A model generated the notes under the pieces. It searched no databases, was not told where the DNA came from, and saw only the letters and a list, made by a program, of their open reading frames with translations. A stretch of DNA of 64,000 nucleotides from Climacium dendroides (Eukaryota; Streptophyta; Bryopsida; Hypnales; Climaciaceae), in the NCBI GenBank assembly GCA_950106755.1, contig OX467082.1:28892001-28956000 (forward strand), written 5' to 3'. Shown in pieces: positions 24,701 through 37,679 of this stretch (positions are counted from its first letter, which is position 1; every line of letters starts with the position of its first letter). The translations under genes were made by a program, and so were the position numbers.

Positions 24701-27582
24701 TTAAGCTTTCTCCATTTGCATCACCATGATATCTTGGAGTTTTTCTCTTTCTTTCAATTATAATTCTAATTCTAAATTGTGCTCACTAAATTTTACACAA
24801 CTACATATAAATTCTAATGAAAGAATTTAATTACACATTCAAACATTCAATCATGTACTCATGTCTTCAATTGGAATACCATTTATTTAATATATGAATA
24901 ATCATTCAATATTTAGAATGTACATCAATTATTTATAATTGTTCAATGATTTCTAATCACTAGAAATGTAAATTCATGTTTCAACTCAAAACCAATCTCA
25001 ATCCTTAACTTTGTTTCAAACATACATGTCTATTTGTGATACAAAAATATTCCAATCTTTTAAATGAAAATAATGACCAATCACTGGTTAATCATTAAAT
25101 TTCAAAATAAAATTCAATCTCTGGATCACTCAATTCTAAACTGAACCCTAGATTATAAATAATTTCCAATTGCTGGAATTATTAAGTCAATCCTTAACTT
25201 ATTATTTTGCTCCTCTTTACTTCAAATCTTGCTTTAAGCATTGACACAAAAAATTCTCTCAAGAGATAAAATATATCCAATAGACAAAATCTACTCAAAA
25301 TATAATCAACTTCTCTTAAAGAGATATTCCTTTATAAAATGCTCGAGGCAAGGAATACTTACTCATCACTTAAGTGATTATCAAATTATTCAATTTAATT
25401 GATTTTTTATTCATAAAATACTCAAAGTAAAATATCATCAAAATTCAACTTCATGCTTAAGCAATAATCACTATCACTTAAGTGAATAAAAATAACTAAG
25501 GATGACACTTATAAAAATAATACAACAACGGAAAACATCAAAACACAATCTCGCGTCCCGAATGCAAATAAAAATTAAGGAGAGAGAATAATGAGAGAAG
25601 AGAAGACTATATATCACAATCCTTCCTTACATAACCCTTCCAATCTCTTGATAAAAACCCGTCAAAGTCCACAACCGCTCAAGCCAAAAAGTCTTTTCAC
25701 ACTTTAACTTCAAATAACATCACATTCACACTTAATTATCCAAAATTTTAAACATTTAATCCATTTCACACTCAAAAGAACAAAATTTAACTAGAAAATA
25801 AAATTGTCTTAACTACATTAATCCATATGCAATTGTTATATTGGCATGGTTGGTTAAAAGTATATGTGTAAGTCTAGGTCATTGGATTTGTATGTTAGAA
25901 ATTGATTGTTCCCAAGTGACTTGTCTTCAAAATTGTATTAAAATAAATTATGATTGGTTTTAGGTTCCATATGTTTGGACAAAATGCTAATTGTGCCAAT
26001 GTTATATTTGTATGTTAACCCTTGTTGGTTTGGATCCAATTGACATAATTTAACAAAAATAATAAGAACTATTTGACATCATCAGACATTGCACAACTAA
26101 AAATCATTTGACGTAGAATACGGAAACATTAGACATTCTTGCATAATCGCGTTAGCTGTAGATTGATTGGACATAAAAACATAAAAAGGAATAATTAATA
26201 AATTACGTGTACTATTTTATAAGTATAATCTCGTTATGATTAAGTCCTAGAGCATGCATCATATAAGATTCATTTGACAAAACTTGATTTATTTGATAAA
26301 GAATGATTTGACCTCCCCTAGAATATTATATGGGACCGGGACTCTTAGAACATTGTGCCTGCATTAGTGATACTGGACTGTCTACCAAATTGAGAGAACC
26401 TAAGAATAAGGGAAAAGAAAGATTAGAAGAAATAAATAAAGAAAAAGAATAGAAGTACACAAATAAAGTTTTCAGGTATGTTCCACAAAGTTAGTTTACA
26501 CATAATCTAAATCTACTTTAAAAGTGACATTAGACGCACCAACGATAGACTACGTTGGCTTATCCATGGATGAACCCCTATACTACTAGTACTTGACAAA
26601 AAGTAAAAGTTAGTGAAAAAGTACCTCACAATCCCTCTAGATGTTGCTAGAATGAATAGAATACAATTCACTAATTACTATCCATTACTATATGTGTACA
26701 TCATACTCTTAGGTTGGCACTCTGAAAAGTAAAGAATAGTAGAAGTACAATCTTCATTTATAATCAATGAATTTTAGAACCATACTTAGTACAAGTCCGA
26801 TCGGATTTGTACATCCATGGTGGGATGACGGTGACAATCAGTAATGACTAACAGTAATAGCAAATATAATCCAAATGGCATATTAAATACAATCCTGCAT
26901 ATGATATTTGCTCATCAAAATGTATACCAAAAATACATTAGTACGGGTTGATTTCTAATCTTTGAATAGTTGAATGCCTTTTAGAAACAATTTAGAACAT
27001 TGAAGCTAAATCCTAGATATCTTTTAGATGTATTCCTAATGAAAGAAGTGCCTTACAATTACACTAGCCTGGGACATGTTCTAACTTTTACAAATTGCTA
27101 CAGCATTATTGAGAGAAAATTAGTCTTAATATCATCAAATAACATTATCTTCTCAAAATTATTTGTAGTCGCCTCATCTTGACTTTACATACACTCCATA
27201 ATCCATATACATGATAGAAGTCCATCACTTTACAATCACTCTCATCAAACTGCCACGAGATCAAACTTGTATGAATCTCTAGGAAACAAGTGCCAGAGAA
27301 TCGTTTCAAGCTCTGTTCTAAGCATGCAATAGCTGGCAGTTCCTAGTGCATTCGTAGAATTTTTAAACCAAATAATCCTTTGCAAATATTATTTCAATAC
27401 ATAATCTCAAGCCAACCCAAATTGTTTGGGATAGTCTATAACATTTTAGCCATTTTGTTAGCTAATTCTATGTACTTTACAAGTTACACAACATCCCTTG
27501 CTACTATCAATTGATTGAAAACTAAAAATTATAGCAGCAGTTCAGTTAAAATCGGAAATGTACTTAGATTGATCTACAAGCC
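21777..27582. other. Gene-free stretch
   Basis: No supported gene. A hairpin at 22,484-22,524 pairs GGTGTGAC with GTCACACC. The 22,750-23,930 part is less AT-rich than its surroundings and may be an old transposon fragment, but I recognise no domain. 24,000-27,580 is plain AT-rich sequence. Confidence 0.55.
22484..22524. repeat. Short hairpin
   Basis: GATGAATGAGGTGTGAC is followed four bases later by GTCACACCCCTTCATTATC, forming an imperfect stem with a perfect 8-bp core. No U-tract or other context indicates a function. It may be the relic of a transposon end next to the decayed transposase. Confidence 0.5.
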
Positions 27583-28171
27583 CACGGGAGGTGCACTACA
27601 AAGGAAGTTCATGGGTGAGGAGCGACCAAATCCTAACTACCCATTTCTACTTTTCCTAATAACTTCTAATAAACTATAATTTCAACCTACAATTTTGAGC
27701 TTTGTTTAACAATGTCTATAGGTTTCTATTGCCAAAAATTTCAATCCTAAATAACATGTGATATATTGTTTGGAAAGGATTGAAAAATGAACTAAAATGG
27801 CATGTTTTTCAACTAAAATATTTATAGAGATCACACGAAGATGACTATTGTATCAATATTCAGCCAAAATAAACTTTCTGTAGAAAGTTATTTAATAGAA
27901 TTTTTTTTTCATTTTTCAAATTTTTTTCTTATATAATATAGGGGTGTAAAAGTTATTTTTAGCTTTACAATATATCTTTTTTCTTCTAAAATTTGTAACT
28001 AATTATTATTAACATAAAAAAATACCAATAATTTAGAACATAAAGTTTCAAAGTAGAAAAATCTATTCATATTTTTTTTAGAAAAAAAATAAAATTTTAG
28101 GATATAATATAGGGGGTTCAAAATTTGGTCGCTCCTCACCCATGAACTTCCTTTGTAGTGCACCCCCCGGG
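27583..28171. mobile_element. MITE with about 50-bp inverted ends, copy 1
   Basis: The ends are long inverted copies: the left contains GGTGCACTACAAAGGAAG and the right its complement, continuing through GTTCATGGGTGAGGAGCGAC on both sides. The interior is AT-rich and non-coding. It matches 36,785-37,345 along its whole length, with shared TATAATATAGGGGTGTAAAA and TTTGTAACTAATTATTATTA words. The CACTACAA motif near the ends hints at the CACTA superfamily, but the ends extend beyond it. Confidence 0.75.
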
Positions 28172-29288
28172 CGCAAGCCTTAACTTAAGAGACTTTAAAG
28201 TTGGCCGAATGACTATTAGCATTGGATTTTTCAGCTCTTACTAAATGTGTCTTTACATTTCAATACACTTTTAAAGCTTCTGCATCAAAAGCACCTTCAC
28301 AAAGTTGCACATCATCACAACAATGTATGAAAAGCTAGTGTTGGAATGCGCAAAAGCCATTGTCTTTCTAGAGGCCTCTTCTCAGTAAACAGTCTTGGGA
28401 CAATAATCTAGCAAAGAATGCCCTAGCAGTTGTAGTTTTTTTTCCAACGTTTCTTGAGTGCCATCACTAGAACGAACACGTCAGAGATGATAGGTACATT
28501 CTACTCTACACTCAAAGACCACATCAACAACCATCCACGGATTGGGTTGTAGAAAATAAGTACCAACATCACAAAGTTCAGAACCTACGGATTATCAATG
28601 AGTATCATGTAGTTATTGTTCTTTCATATGTTAATTTACAACTTATCGCATCGTTACAATACACACGATTATTGCAAAGAAGTGACACTACTTTGTCATT
28701 TGTATTAACTATATGGCCTCTATATGTTAATCACAAGTATGCTAAAAACACAAATTATGCACAAAAATCTATTATCTTTGTTGTGCATTTTATCTACGTT
28801 GAAATACACAAAAAAATTCATGACTGTAATGTCATTGCTTTATGTGCTGTAGTAACGTTTATTAAATGTTATTAGTGATATAAAAAATATGGTCAATGTT
28901 AAATTGTTGAACACCCTTCTAATTAGCAATAATTTTTTTCTTAATTAAATTTCTTGCATTTTGTTTTTCAACAACTAAATAGTATAATCTAATAAATTAT
29001 AATTTATATCTTAATAATTGCACCAAATGTGTGAATTGAATCCATCACTAGACCACCAAGAAACTTGATGATGTAATAAATTGAAGGAAATGAATTCATC
29101 AATAGGTCATCAAGAAACTTGGTTGCGTAGTAAAGGATTCATTTTAGTAGCACTTGGTAAGAATGGAAGGGAGAGGTATTTTTTATACTGAAATCCATTG
29201 TTTGGCATGACCACTCAAAGGATATGGAATATCTTAAAGATGAAAGGCTTGATTGACCACTCATTGTTGTGTTAAAAAATAGAATTTC
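28172..29288. other. Gene-free stretch
   Basis: AT-rich, no supported gene. A locally duplicated CACCAAGAAACTTG / CATCAAGAAACTTG word occurs near 29,050-29,130. Confidence 0.6.
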
Positions 29289-29604
29289 AGACTTCATTTA
29301 AATATAGTAGAATAACATTATGCAAAAGACTTTGAACTTAAAAAAGTTGTAAATTAGGCCATCTCCAAAAATCCGTTTGTGAATTTGAGCTTCTTATAAA
29401 AAGTTATGAACAAATTTCAAAAAGGCATTAGAAATTGTAAAAAAAATTCCCTTCCAATGTCTCTCTGAAATTTGTCCATAACTTTTGATTGGAGACTTGA
29501 AATTTCAAACGGATTTTTGGAGATGAAATATGGCTTAAATTCCCGCCTTTTTTTAGTTCAAAGTTTTTCAAAAAAAGTTCATCTACTATGCTTAAATGAG
29601 GTCT
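29289..29604. mobile_element. Foldback repeat (CAATCAAAAGTTAT family)
   Basis: An imperfect palindrome. The left side runs AGACTTCATTTAAATATAGT, then ATCTCCAAAAATCCGTTTG, then AAAGTTATGAACAAATTT. The right side repeats these blocks in inverted order and ends CTACTATGCTTAAATGAGGT. Related copies lie at 31,735-32,130, 52,692-53,008 and 54,720-55,110. No coding capacity. Confidence 0.65.
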
Positions 29605-31530
29605 AAATTTCTACTTTGAATACAATTCCTGCTTTTCAATTTACTTAATATTGAAATTGTAAAAGATTAAAAAATACAATGTTAGTGCAAGGACTATGTA
29701 CAGACTTGATATTGTGAGATTATTGTATTAACTTCATATGTCTTGAATAAGTACTAATGTTGCACAAAGTCAATAGCCCATCACTAAACCACTGAAATTA
29801 TGCATATTTTGTCAAGCATAGTTATCATGCAATTTTAGCACTTCAAACTTAAATATGAATGATATGCCTGAACTACACTGTAATCATGAATGGCAATATC
29901 ATATTGTAACAATATTTTCAAATGAATGAATATAACATAAAAGCAATGCTCAACAATAATCATATGATTATTATTGACAATTCGTGACAAGAGAATTTTG
30001 TGATGAGACCGTCCACTGGATGTCTGGATTTGATAGGTTGAGGAAGCTAAACTTCAATGTCAAAAATTCGATGTTAACACCTGCTCCAAGATCCTAGTCC
30101 TCAACCTCATTTAGGTGCCCCTCCAACTGGCTTGCAAATTGCTAGATCTCAAAATGCTCACATTAGCAACAAAACAAAATTCCAAATCAACAACATCAAT
30201 TGCACCAAGAAAGTAACGAAATAGAATACTAAAACAAGAGATTAGAAATACAATGCATGTTGAAAAGGGATAAACAATAGGACCAAAACAAAAGAAGACA
30301 AAAACTCGATCCAATAGATACAAAATGAGAGCAAGTTCACCGTGACATTCAACTCTCACAAACTAGACTATGCTAGAAGCACCCTCGATAGATAAGAGAC
30401 AAATATAGGTCAAGAAATTGAAAATACCTTCCACAAAGAAAAGAGCTTGCCACGACATTCAATGTCTAGAATCTTCATCGGACTCTTCTTAATATCCAAG
30501 GCCTGCATGTACCTTCCATTGCCAATTGACTGGTTTAGCTTGTCGACATATCAATGAGGCAAAAAATAAAAATGCATCCAAACTACCAGAAGACATTAGA
30601 TACTGCAAAAACACCACGACACAAAAGTCATCCATTTTGGGGCAACGTAACCCTAAATTAAACCTCGGAAGTAAGGTCAACCAACACTTGTATGCCGCCC
30701 CTTCTTTCCCTCTTTAGCTTCTATACCGACTATGTTTTTGTCCTCAAACATCATCTCCCGTGTACATGCTTTGGATAGCTCGAATAGAGCTAGTCATTGA
30801 TATCTTCTTCAAAATGGTGGAGAAGAACTTGAGGTCAAGGAGTGCGCAACGGGGAGATACTTCCAACAAAACGGAGGGGAAGGCTATGCTAATGTGAGAG
30901 TCAAGGTAAATGGGATGGTTTTTGCGTAAAGGCAAGTACATGCCCAACAACCTCTCAGGTCCGAGAGGCTTCTCTCGGAAGTTCTATTTAGGATAGCTTC
31001 ATTCCGTAGCTTGTGTTTGCTAACTATAAAGTCTAAGTTTGGAACTTAGAAGTTTGAGTTAAGAGCTTTGTTGGAGCTTTGTTAGAAGTTTGTGTTTGCG
31101 TTTGGAGCTTTGTTTGGAGCTTCAAAAGTTTTAATGCTCAATTTATGAGTTTGTAGCTTTGATATGCACAAAGGTTGGTATCCTCTCAAGTCCCTCTTGT
31201 ATAGTGGGAGGCCTCCCCCTGAAGGCCTCCCGTGATGTGAGGGCTCGGGCTTGAAGGCAAGGGCGGAGCCCGAGCCTAAAGGCTAGGGCTTTTACATTGA
31301 GAGAGGCCTAAGGGGAGAGGCCTCCCATTGCGTTAAGCACGTTGGTAGACTTGATTATAGTGCCAAGCACTATAATAAGTGCCAAACATTGTAACAAGTG
31401 TATTATGGTCTATTATCTAGTGCATTTTTCAATTGAAGACGGCTGCAGAGTGCTTAACGGGCCCGAGAGGCCTTTTTTGAGGCAGACTATTTGGGATAGT
31501 CATTATTTGTGTTGGTCCAAGATTATGACC
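29605..31530. other. Gene-free stretch with a GC-rich palindromic island
   Basis: No complete gene. A possible SWIM-like fragment lies at 30,508-30,549. Direct repeats at 30,959-31,001 and 31,459-31,501 bracket a small GC-rich island (31,196-31,333) rich in GGCCTCCC / GGGAGGCC dyads. Confidence 0.5.
31196..31333. repeat. GC-rich cluster of dyad repeats
   Basis: Contains GGGAGGCCTCCCC, AAGGCCTCCC, GGGCTCGGGCTT paired with GGAGCCCGAGCC, and AGAGGCCTCCC. Several of these pair with one another. Composition is strikingly different from the AT-rich sequence on both sides. Confidence 0.6.
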
Positions 31531-32420
31531 AATACACTACAAGGAAAAGGGGTCCGAAATGACAAAAATATAATATGAAATTATTGGAAATGACAATAGC
31601 TATCAATTGCCAACCTATTCCTATCAATTCCTTATTTTTGTCAATACTTGGACACAAAACTATCTAAATTGACAATAAACATGTATTGACAACTTGCTAC
31701 TATTGATTGACAAGAATTCTATGAATTAAATTTTGTAAGATTGGAGGGTAGAGAGGTTGTTTTTATAGTGGAATGTATTGTCCATCAAAAATCCTCAAAA
31801 ACTATGGGTTAATTTGACGATGAGAGCTTGCCCGCTCATTGTCAAAAATTGCAGGAACTGTGTTCAAAGTTTACATTGTCTTTGAATTTTGTCCATAACT
31901 TTTGATTGGAGGATCTAAATCTAAAACGGATTTTTGGAGGTGAAACTTAAATTGATTTCCCAACTTATCTTAGTTCAAAATTTTCTGAAAAAATATATTC
32001 TACTATGTCTTTGAACACATTTCTTGCAATTTATATATCCCATATGAGTTGCCTTACCTACCACTACCCTTCTTGTATAAAGGACTTGTCTTTTTTTCTC
32101 ATCTCACTTGCAATAAGAGGCTTTTGGAGGTATGTTTTTGAATGTGAAGCCCAATTTTGATAAGTAATATCTTTAAGTAGTAAAGTTTAATTTATTGGTT
32201 GTTTAGGAACACTGTGGCAAACTTGGGCCATGAGCCTAGAAATCATCAATTTTTTTGACAATGTGGATGAATCTAGGTTGAAAAGGTCTTCTAGGGGTCC
32301 TAAATCTCCTCTACTATGACAAAAAAATTGTCAAAATTTGACCAATTTCTATCAAATTTGATTGAAAATTGACAAGGATCTATCAATTGGACGTTTTAAT
32401 CAACACGTTATAATTGATAG
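31531..32420 (+). mobile_element. CACTA-like 5' end with subterminal repeats
   Basis: Begins CACTACAAGGAAAAGGGG, the typical start of plant CACTA elements. It is followed by many copies of CTATCAATT, ATTGACAA and TGTCAAT words in both orientations, as in the subterminal repeats of this superfamily. The pattern resumes near 32,320-32,410 after an apparent insertion of the foldback-family repeat at 31,735-32,130. I could not find the matching 3' end, so the element's extent, and whether it carried the methyltransferase-like gene downstream, are unresolved. Confidence 0.45.
31735..32130 (+). repeat. CAATCAAAAGTTAT-family repeat, partial
   Basis: Shares GGTTGTTTTTAT, ATAACTTTTGATTGGAGGAT, and ACGGATTTTTGGAG with the repeats at 29,289, 52,692 and 54,720. 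It lies inside the subterminal-repeat region of the CACTA-like end and looks nested. Confidence 0.5.
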
Positions 32421-32789
32421 TTTTGTTTGCACATTATACTTGCATTTTAATATTGTGTTCGTGGCTTACAAAATTTGTTATCATATAATGTGGTTTCTTC
32501 TCATGGTGTGATAGTCAAACAGAGAGTTATCATGTGAAGACGAATCTTGTGCATACACTATATCGAGTTTAGAAGTACGGTGTCATAGAGTTAGAGAAGT
32601 TTAAAGAGCTTTTATCACCGATGGATGTGAAGACTTGCTTGATGGTTATTCGACCAAAGTAGTTTACCATGTTCCTTGAAGTTTTCACCTCTTTCAAGGT
32701 ATAGCATCTGCTATGAATTTATAATGATCTCAAGTGTCTTCATGAGAAAAATTATGCATCAAAAGAAAGTTTAATTTTGTATGTGACTT

Positions 32790-35700
32790 TACAGCAAGAT
32801 ATATCAACGACAGCCGATATTGCCGTTTGTAAATACAAGAATGACATTCCTTGTGATGAGGTGACGACAAATGGTGTTGCAACAACAATGAAGGGCTCTA
32901 TCAAGAACTCCACTGAGAAGTGTTATAAAAAGCTATCAAAGATCTTGTCCATCACTAGTTCAGCTGTTGGGAAAGAGTGGCTACTCGAGGTATGGTTCAT
33001 CCATCATTAAATTTATCAATATCTTCATATATATTACATATTTTGTCATAATTGTCATATGTTGTATCCTTGTAGATCCAGAGACATTGGAACCTATTAA
33101 CATCTCTAAAGTTAATTATGGAAAAATTACAGATGATATCTACTTCCATTGCAAGTGTGGAATACAAGATTAAATGGTTGAAGTAGATGAACGCATCATC
33201 GCATCTGGTTCGACTAGAGAGGCTTGACGTTTTCCTTCCTATCTTGTCAACAAGGAAAAATTAATGATTTTTTTGGTTTAGGGTATGTTGGGGTGAGTTT
33301 TGTATTGATGAAATTCAATAACATTCTGTTTCATCATCCCTCAATTGAATCAATGTGATTGCATTTAGAGTGCCTCTATGACTTTAAATTGATGTGCAAC
33401 TTTGTGTTCAATTGGAGGAGTCCGCTAGTGAGATGTTCGATAATATTATTCAGTCTGACAATATCACTATTAACGTGTCCATTCCTACCAAGCCAGAATC
33501 ACCGATGGAGTATATTGAGGGTTGGAGAATAAAGCTTTGGGAAACGGCTTATACAAGCATTTTCAAGAGGGGGTACATTTAAAAAATTCGATAGCTTCAA
33601 GGACTTCATAGGATCTATACTCGCCATCAAGTGCTTGATATACAAGTTTGTAAACTTACAATTCTACTGTTTATCTTATGAATGGACCCACCTCCCTGTG
33701 CTTGAAACAAATGTGTCTTTACCCTATGTAACAGACATAAATCTATTGCTATGCATTGTAGTCCAATAGAATTGCACTATAGTCTAGTTTTATTGTTCAC
33801 AAAATTTATTGTTTGATCTATATCAAGGAGATTGTAATATCAAAAAGATTGTAACTAATGCTCATGAAGGATATCTTGTCAGGGCCTATCTCGGGGCTTA
33901 GAGGCACTTCTTGACAGAACAACTTAGATTGCAAATGATGTCACTATTTGTATTGGTCCTAATTTTTTTTACCTCTATGGCTTTCTTTGTTTGAAGTGAT
34001 TCATATACTTCTTATTTTTGAAATTATTATTTTGTAATCTATATAGACTTTATATGCTTTTCTCTTTAATTAATCGATTTTCAATTTTATGTGGACAAGT
34101 ATTTCAAGTTTGAATTGTACACCAAGAAGGCTATTGAGAAGGCGGATTTGCCACCTTTCCTCACAATGTGGTTGAACAGATCATCATTTGACTACATGTT
34201 CTTGCCTTATTAGCTAAGGAATTGGATGATTCCACATCTTTAAGCTTGCCCATGGTACTTAGAGTGCAACATGGGATATACTCTTACCAAGGAAAAGACT
34301 CTCTTCAGGACACTAAATGAGACCACTATCATAAAGTCCAAGTTTGATGAGTTCACTAGATTGGACCCCAAGGTCAAAGCCAAAGCCATTATCAAATGAG
34401 AGGTAGTTGACAAGAAAAAGGTAGACAGATTAGAGGAGGCAAAAAAGCAGATGGAGGATAAGAAGATGAAGAAGTTGGCCTCCAAGGCTGTGAAAAAACA
34501 AGAGAAAACCAAGAAGAAGGACATGAAGCGGAAGTTGGAGGAGCTGGTGCATGAGCCAGCAACAAGCGGCATTGGTATCAAAGAGATGTCATCTGGGTTC
34601 TCCCTCACGCAAGATCGTTTGGTACATGGTCTCACACCAACCATTCAAAACTTTGTCCTTGTACCTAATATTGATGAGAGCATTCTCAACTTGTCAATGG
34701 AGTGCTTACCTAATGATGATAAGGCCTTCAAAAAATGTCTTGACATTCTTGGACGTGGTAAATTTCCATTCTGTATACCTTGAATTTTGTGTCTTGATCT
34801 TCTGTCAATTATTTGCTAAACTAATTTAGAATTCCATTAATATTGACATATATTTTTTCAGTTTCTTAAACGCATATGGAATTAACTATACTTGAACTTT
34901 AATGTCATTTCTAGCATTTCAACAACAAAGATAGATACTTCGAATTTTTGATGGTGCATTGAGCACAAAGCAGATGGTGGACCTCATCATCATGGATGTC
35001 CCCAAAGGTCTTCATGTTTCGACGATGTTGGCTCCGTTTGACCCTATTTCAAAGTGGAATGAGTTCAAGAATGACTGCTTGGTTTCTATTTTTTATTTTA
35101 CTCAGGAGTATCTCTATGACAAGGGTGGCCTATTCATTATGTATCCAGCACCTTCTGCCCGTTACAGAAGTCTCTTTCTCAGTTGTTGCGAGACCTATAA
35201 ATTCAGAGTACTTATGACATGGTTAGATATGAACCATCTTCATCTAACGTCGCCGGCCAATTCAAGCAAGACGATATGATGAATCTTAGCCTCATGTACA
35301 CTTATAATTGATTTACATTTCCATTGTGCTACTTTTTGATTTCTAAGTTTTTACAAACCATGCGATTTTCCATCTCTCTTCTAGTGAGGAAATCGAGACC
35401 GAAGACTGATTTGGAATTTCCATTCCAATACGTTTCTTCCCATCAAGAGATAGGTGTCAACATCGTCCATGATGACATTCTCCAAAACTTCTGCAATAAA
35501 AATGACGTGACCATGAATGGAAACATCTGGTGGCAAGGACCTTGGAAAAAGGCCCGACAGTTTATGCAGATGCTTATAGAGGGTCTGTTTGAAGTAGGTG
35601 ACGTTGTAGTGGACTGCGTAGCAGCTATAAGTAATTCTTGCTTTGAACTTTAGTAATTCAAGGATACTAATGTAATTTTAAATGTCTTCATACTGCATTT

Positions 35701-35935
35701 CTTTGATGTTTGTTCTGGTTATTTTGAGGTTCAAGTATTCAAATATGCTGTGCAACTCGATGACATGTATTGCCCTTTAAGGAGGACAAGGCGATTTTTT
35801 ATGCCCTCATTGCACCTATTGTGCACAAAATTGTGGTACCGCCAGAACCGGCCTGGCCAAATCCTTCCACTTTAGTCCTAGACGAGGAGGTGGTTGTTTT
35901 CGATCATGTTGTGAAGACAATCCGATTCAGTAAGT
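32790..35935 (+). pseudogene. Decayed gene with amino-methyltransferase-like motifs, copy 1
   Basis: Coding-like blocks separated by GT/AG-compatible gaps: 32,794-32,988, 33,076-33,172, 33,394-33,580, 34,100-34,190, a lysine-rich coiled-coil stretch at 34,400-34,540, and two blocks of interest. The first (about 34,930-35,280) contains VDLIIMDVPKG followed by LYDKGGLFIMYP, resembling motif IV (D-P-P-Y type) and the next strand of Rossmann-fold amino-methyltransferases. The second (35,390-35,640) ends EVGDVVVDCVAAI, resembling motif I, and is followed by a fragment KEDKAIFYALIAP. The order IV before I is that of beta-class enzymes. Damage is visible: an in-frame TGA in the lysine-rich block, a one-base frameshift near 34,950-34,965, and motif IV reads DVPKG. 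Function is inferred from motifs only. It could instead be an uncharacterised transposon protein. Confidence 0.4.
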
Positions 35936-36784
35936 AAGTTTGTCCTTCTACTGATGCATTTCCATTCTATGATCAACTACGTAATTTTGGTCTAATTTTT
36001 TATTTCTTTGGATTTGAAGGCAAGCCCAAGACTTCAGGAACTTCCAAGTTCCAACATGTGCCTTTTTTTGGAAGACCAGGATTTTATCCAAGCCCTCTCA
36101 AACCTTTTCACCTACTCGTATATGCTAAGGTGTTGTTGTAAGACTTTGTTGCTATTGACCCAGGGCCAACTTCGCGAACACATTCAGTGCACCCTCGAGT
36201 TCTAGAATTTATAGATGATTGTGCATTAGAGACAAATTTGGATTCATCAACTACATAGGGTAGTTCAACATTGCATAGCTCTATTTGATGTATTGTCGGC
36301 CCTATGCCACTGTTATTGTGTGCTCAACGTTGGCCACATAATATTGTCTTTATTTCTTTAATCATCATTGCTTTTATTGTTTTCTATGTCGAGCTCGGAT
36401 TATGCATTTCCAAAATTGAGACGTCTGTCACACAAACGATTGGTATTACAATAATCATGCACTAGCATACACAATTTATATACATTTTGTACAAGTGCAT
36501 GTCACGGTGAAGCGGTCCTATATATATGTCCTACTTCGAATTAATCTAAAATCCATATTTCTTCTCCATAGGTAATGGAATGAAGTAGCAAACATACTTG
36601 ATCCCCATTTGTTTTAATTGATCTTCATTTATTGGCTTGATAATGGCACAAATCATTCACTAATTTTATAGGTACAATTCTTAGTCACCCTTTGAATACA
36701 TACACTCAAAATTTTAACCTTTTTTTAATGAAAATGGTTATCTTTTGAAATAGATGTCAAATGGCATGCATTTAAAGAAATCCT

Positions 36785-37345
36785 CGGTGGGCGCACTTAG
36801 TTCTACTACAACAAACTACGTGTGAACAAGTGGTTTCTAATAAATTGTAATTTTAACTTCAAATTTTGAACATTGTTTACTAATGTCTATAGGATTCTAC
36901 TCCCAAAATTTCAAACTCATATAAAATATGGAATGATTTCTAGAAGAGGTTAAAAATGCACTAGAATGACATGTTTTTTTAACTCAAATATTTTTAAAGA
37001 ACACATTTAGATGACCATTGCATCAATATTCAACTCAAAATGAGCTTTTAATAGAGAGTTTTTGGTTTTTTTAAATTGGTTCATTTTTTAAACAATTTTT
37101 TCTTATATAATATAGGGGTGTAAAAGTTATTTTTTAGTTCCATAGCGTATCCTTTTACTTCAAAAATTTGTAACTAATTATTATTAACAAATAAAAATAT
37201 CAATAATTCAAAACATAAACTTTCAAAGTAGAAAAATCTATTCATATTTTTTTCATTTAATTTTATTTAAAATTCAAAAAGTATATAGAGGTCCAAAGTT
37301 TTGATTGCACGTGGTTTTTAATGGACATTCTAAGTGAACCCCCGG
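36785..37345. mobile_element. MITE with about 50-bp inverted ends, copy 2
   Basis: The interior matches the element at 27,583-28,171 throughout, including CTTATATAATATAGGGGTGT and TTTCAAAGTAGAAAAATCTA. Its ends (CGGTGGGCGCACTTAG and, reversed, CGGGGGTTCACTTAG) are more diverged than in copy 1. It sits between the two methyltransferase-like copies. Confidence 0.7.
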
Positions 37346-37679
37346 AACATCAGGTTATGATTTGAAGTCGTTTTTTGCAATCTAGAAAGTTATGATCTCC
37401 TTTGCAAAAGGAAAGTGGCCAGATGTAGTCAAAGCCTTTCTTCGTGAAGGGGGTTTGGGCTCCACCTTCCGAACACCCTTAAGGGAGTGAAGTGGGCAGG
37501 GTTTGCCTAGCATCTTAAACCAATCCCCCTTGCATGGGGGGAGCAAGTTGGATTTGCCCTATACTTTTACTATGCTTTATAGGGCATTTCATTGCTAAAT
37601 CCAGTGCCACCTATTTCCTTATTTAATGACAATTAGACACATATTGGCCTAAATGGTAATTGATGTTCCATGTCATTTG

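Noticed and set aside
34240..34644. 134-codon minus-strand open frame rich in Ser/Phe
   Set aside because: Complement of a lysine/glutamate-rich coding block of the methyltransferase-like pseudogene.
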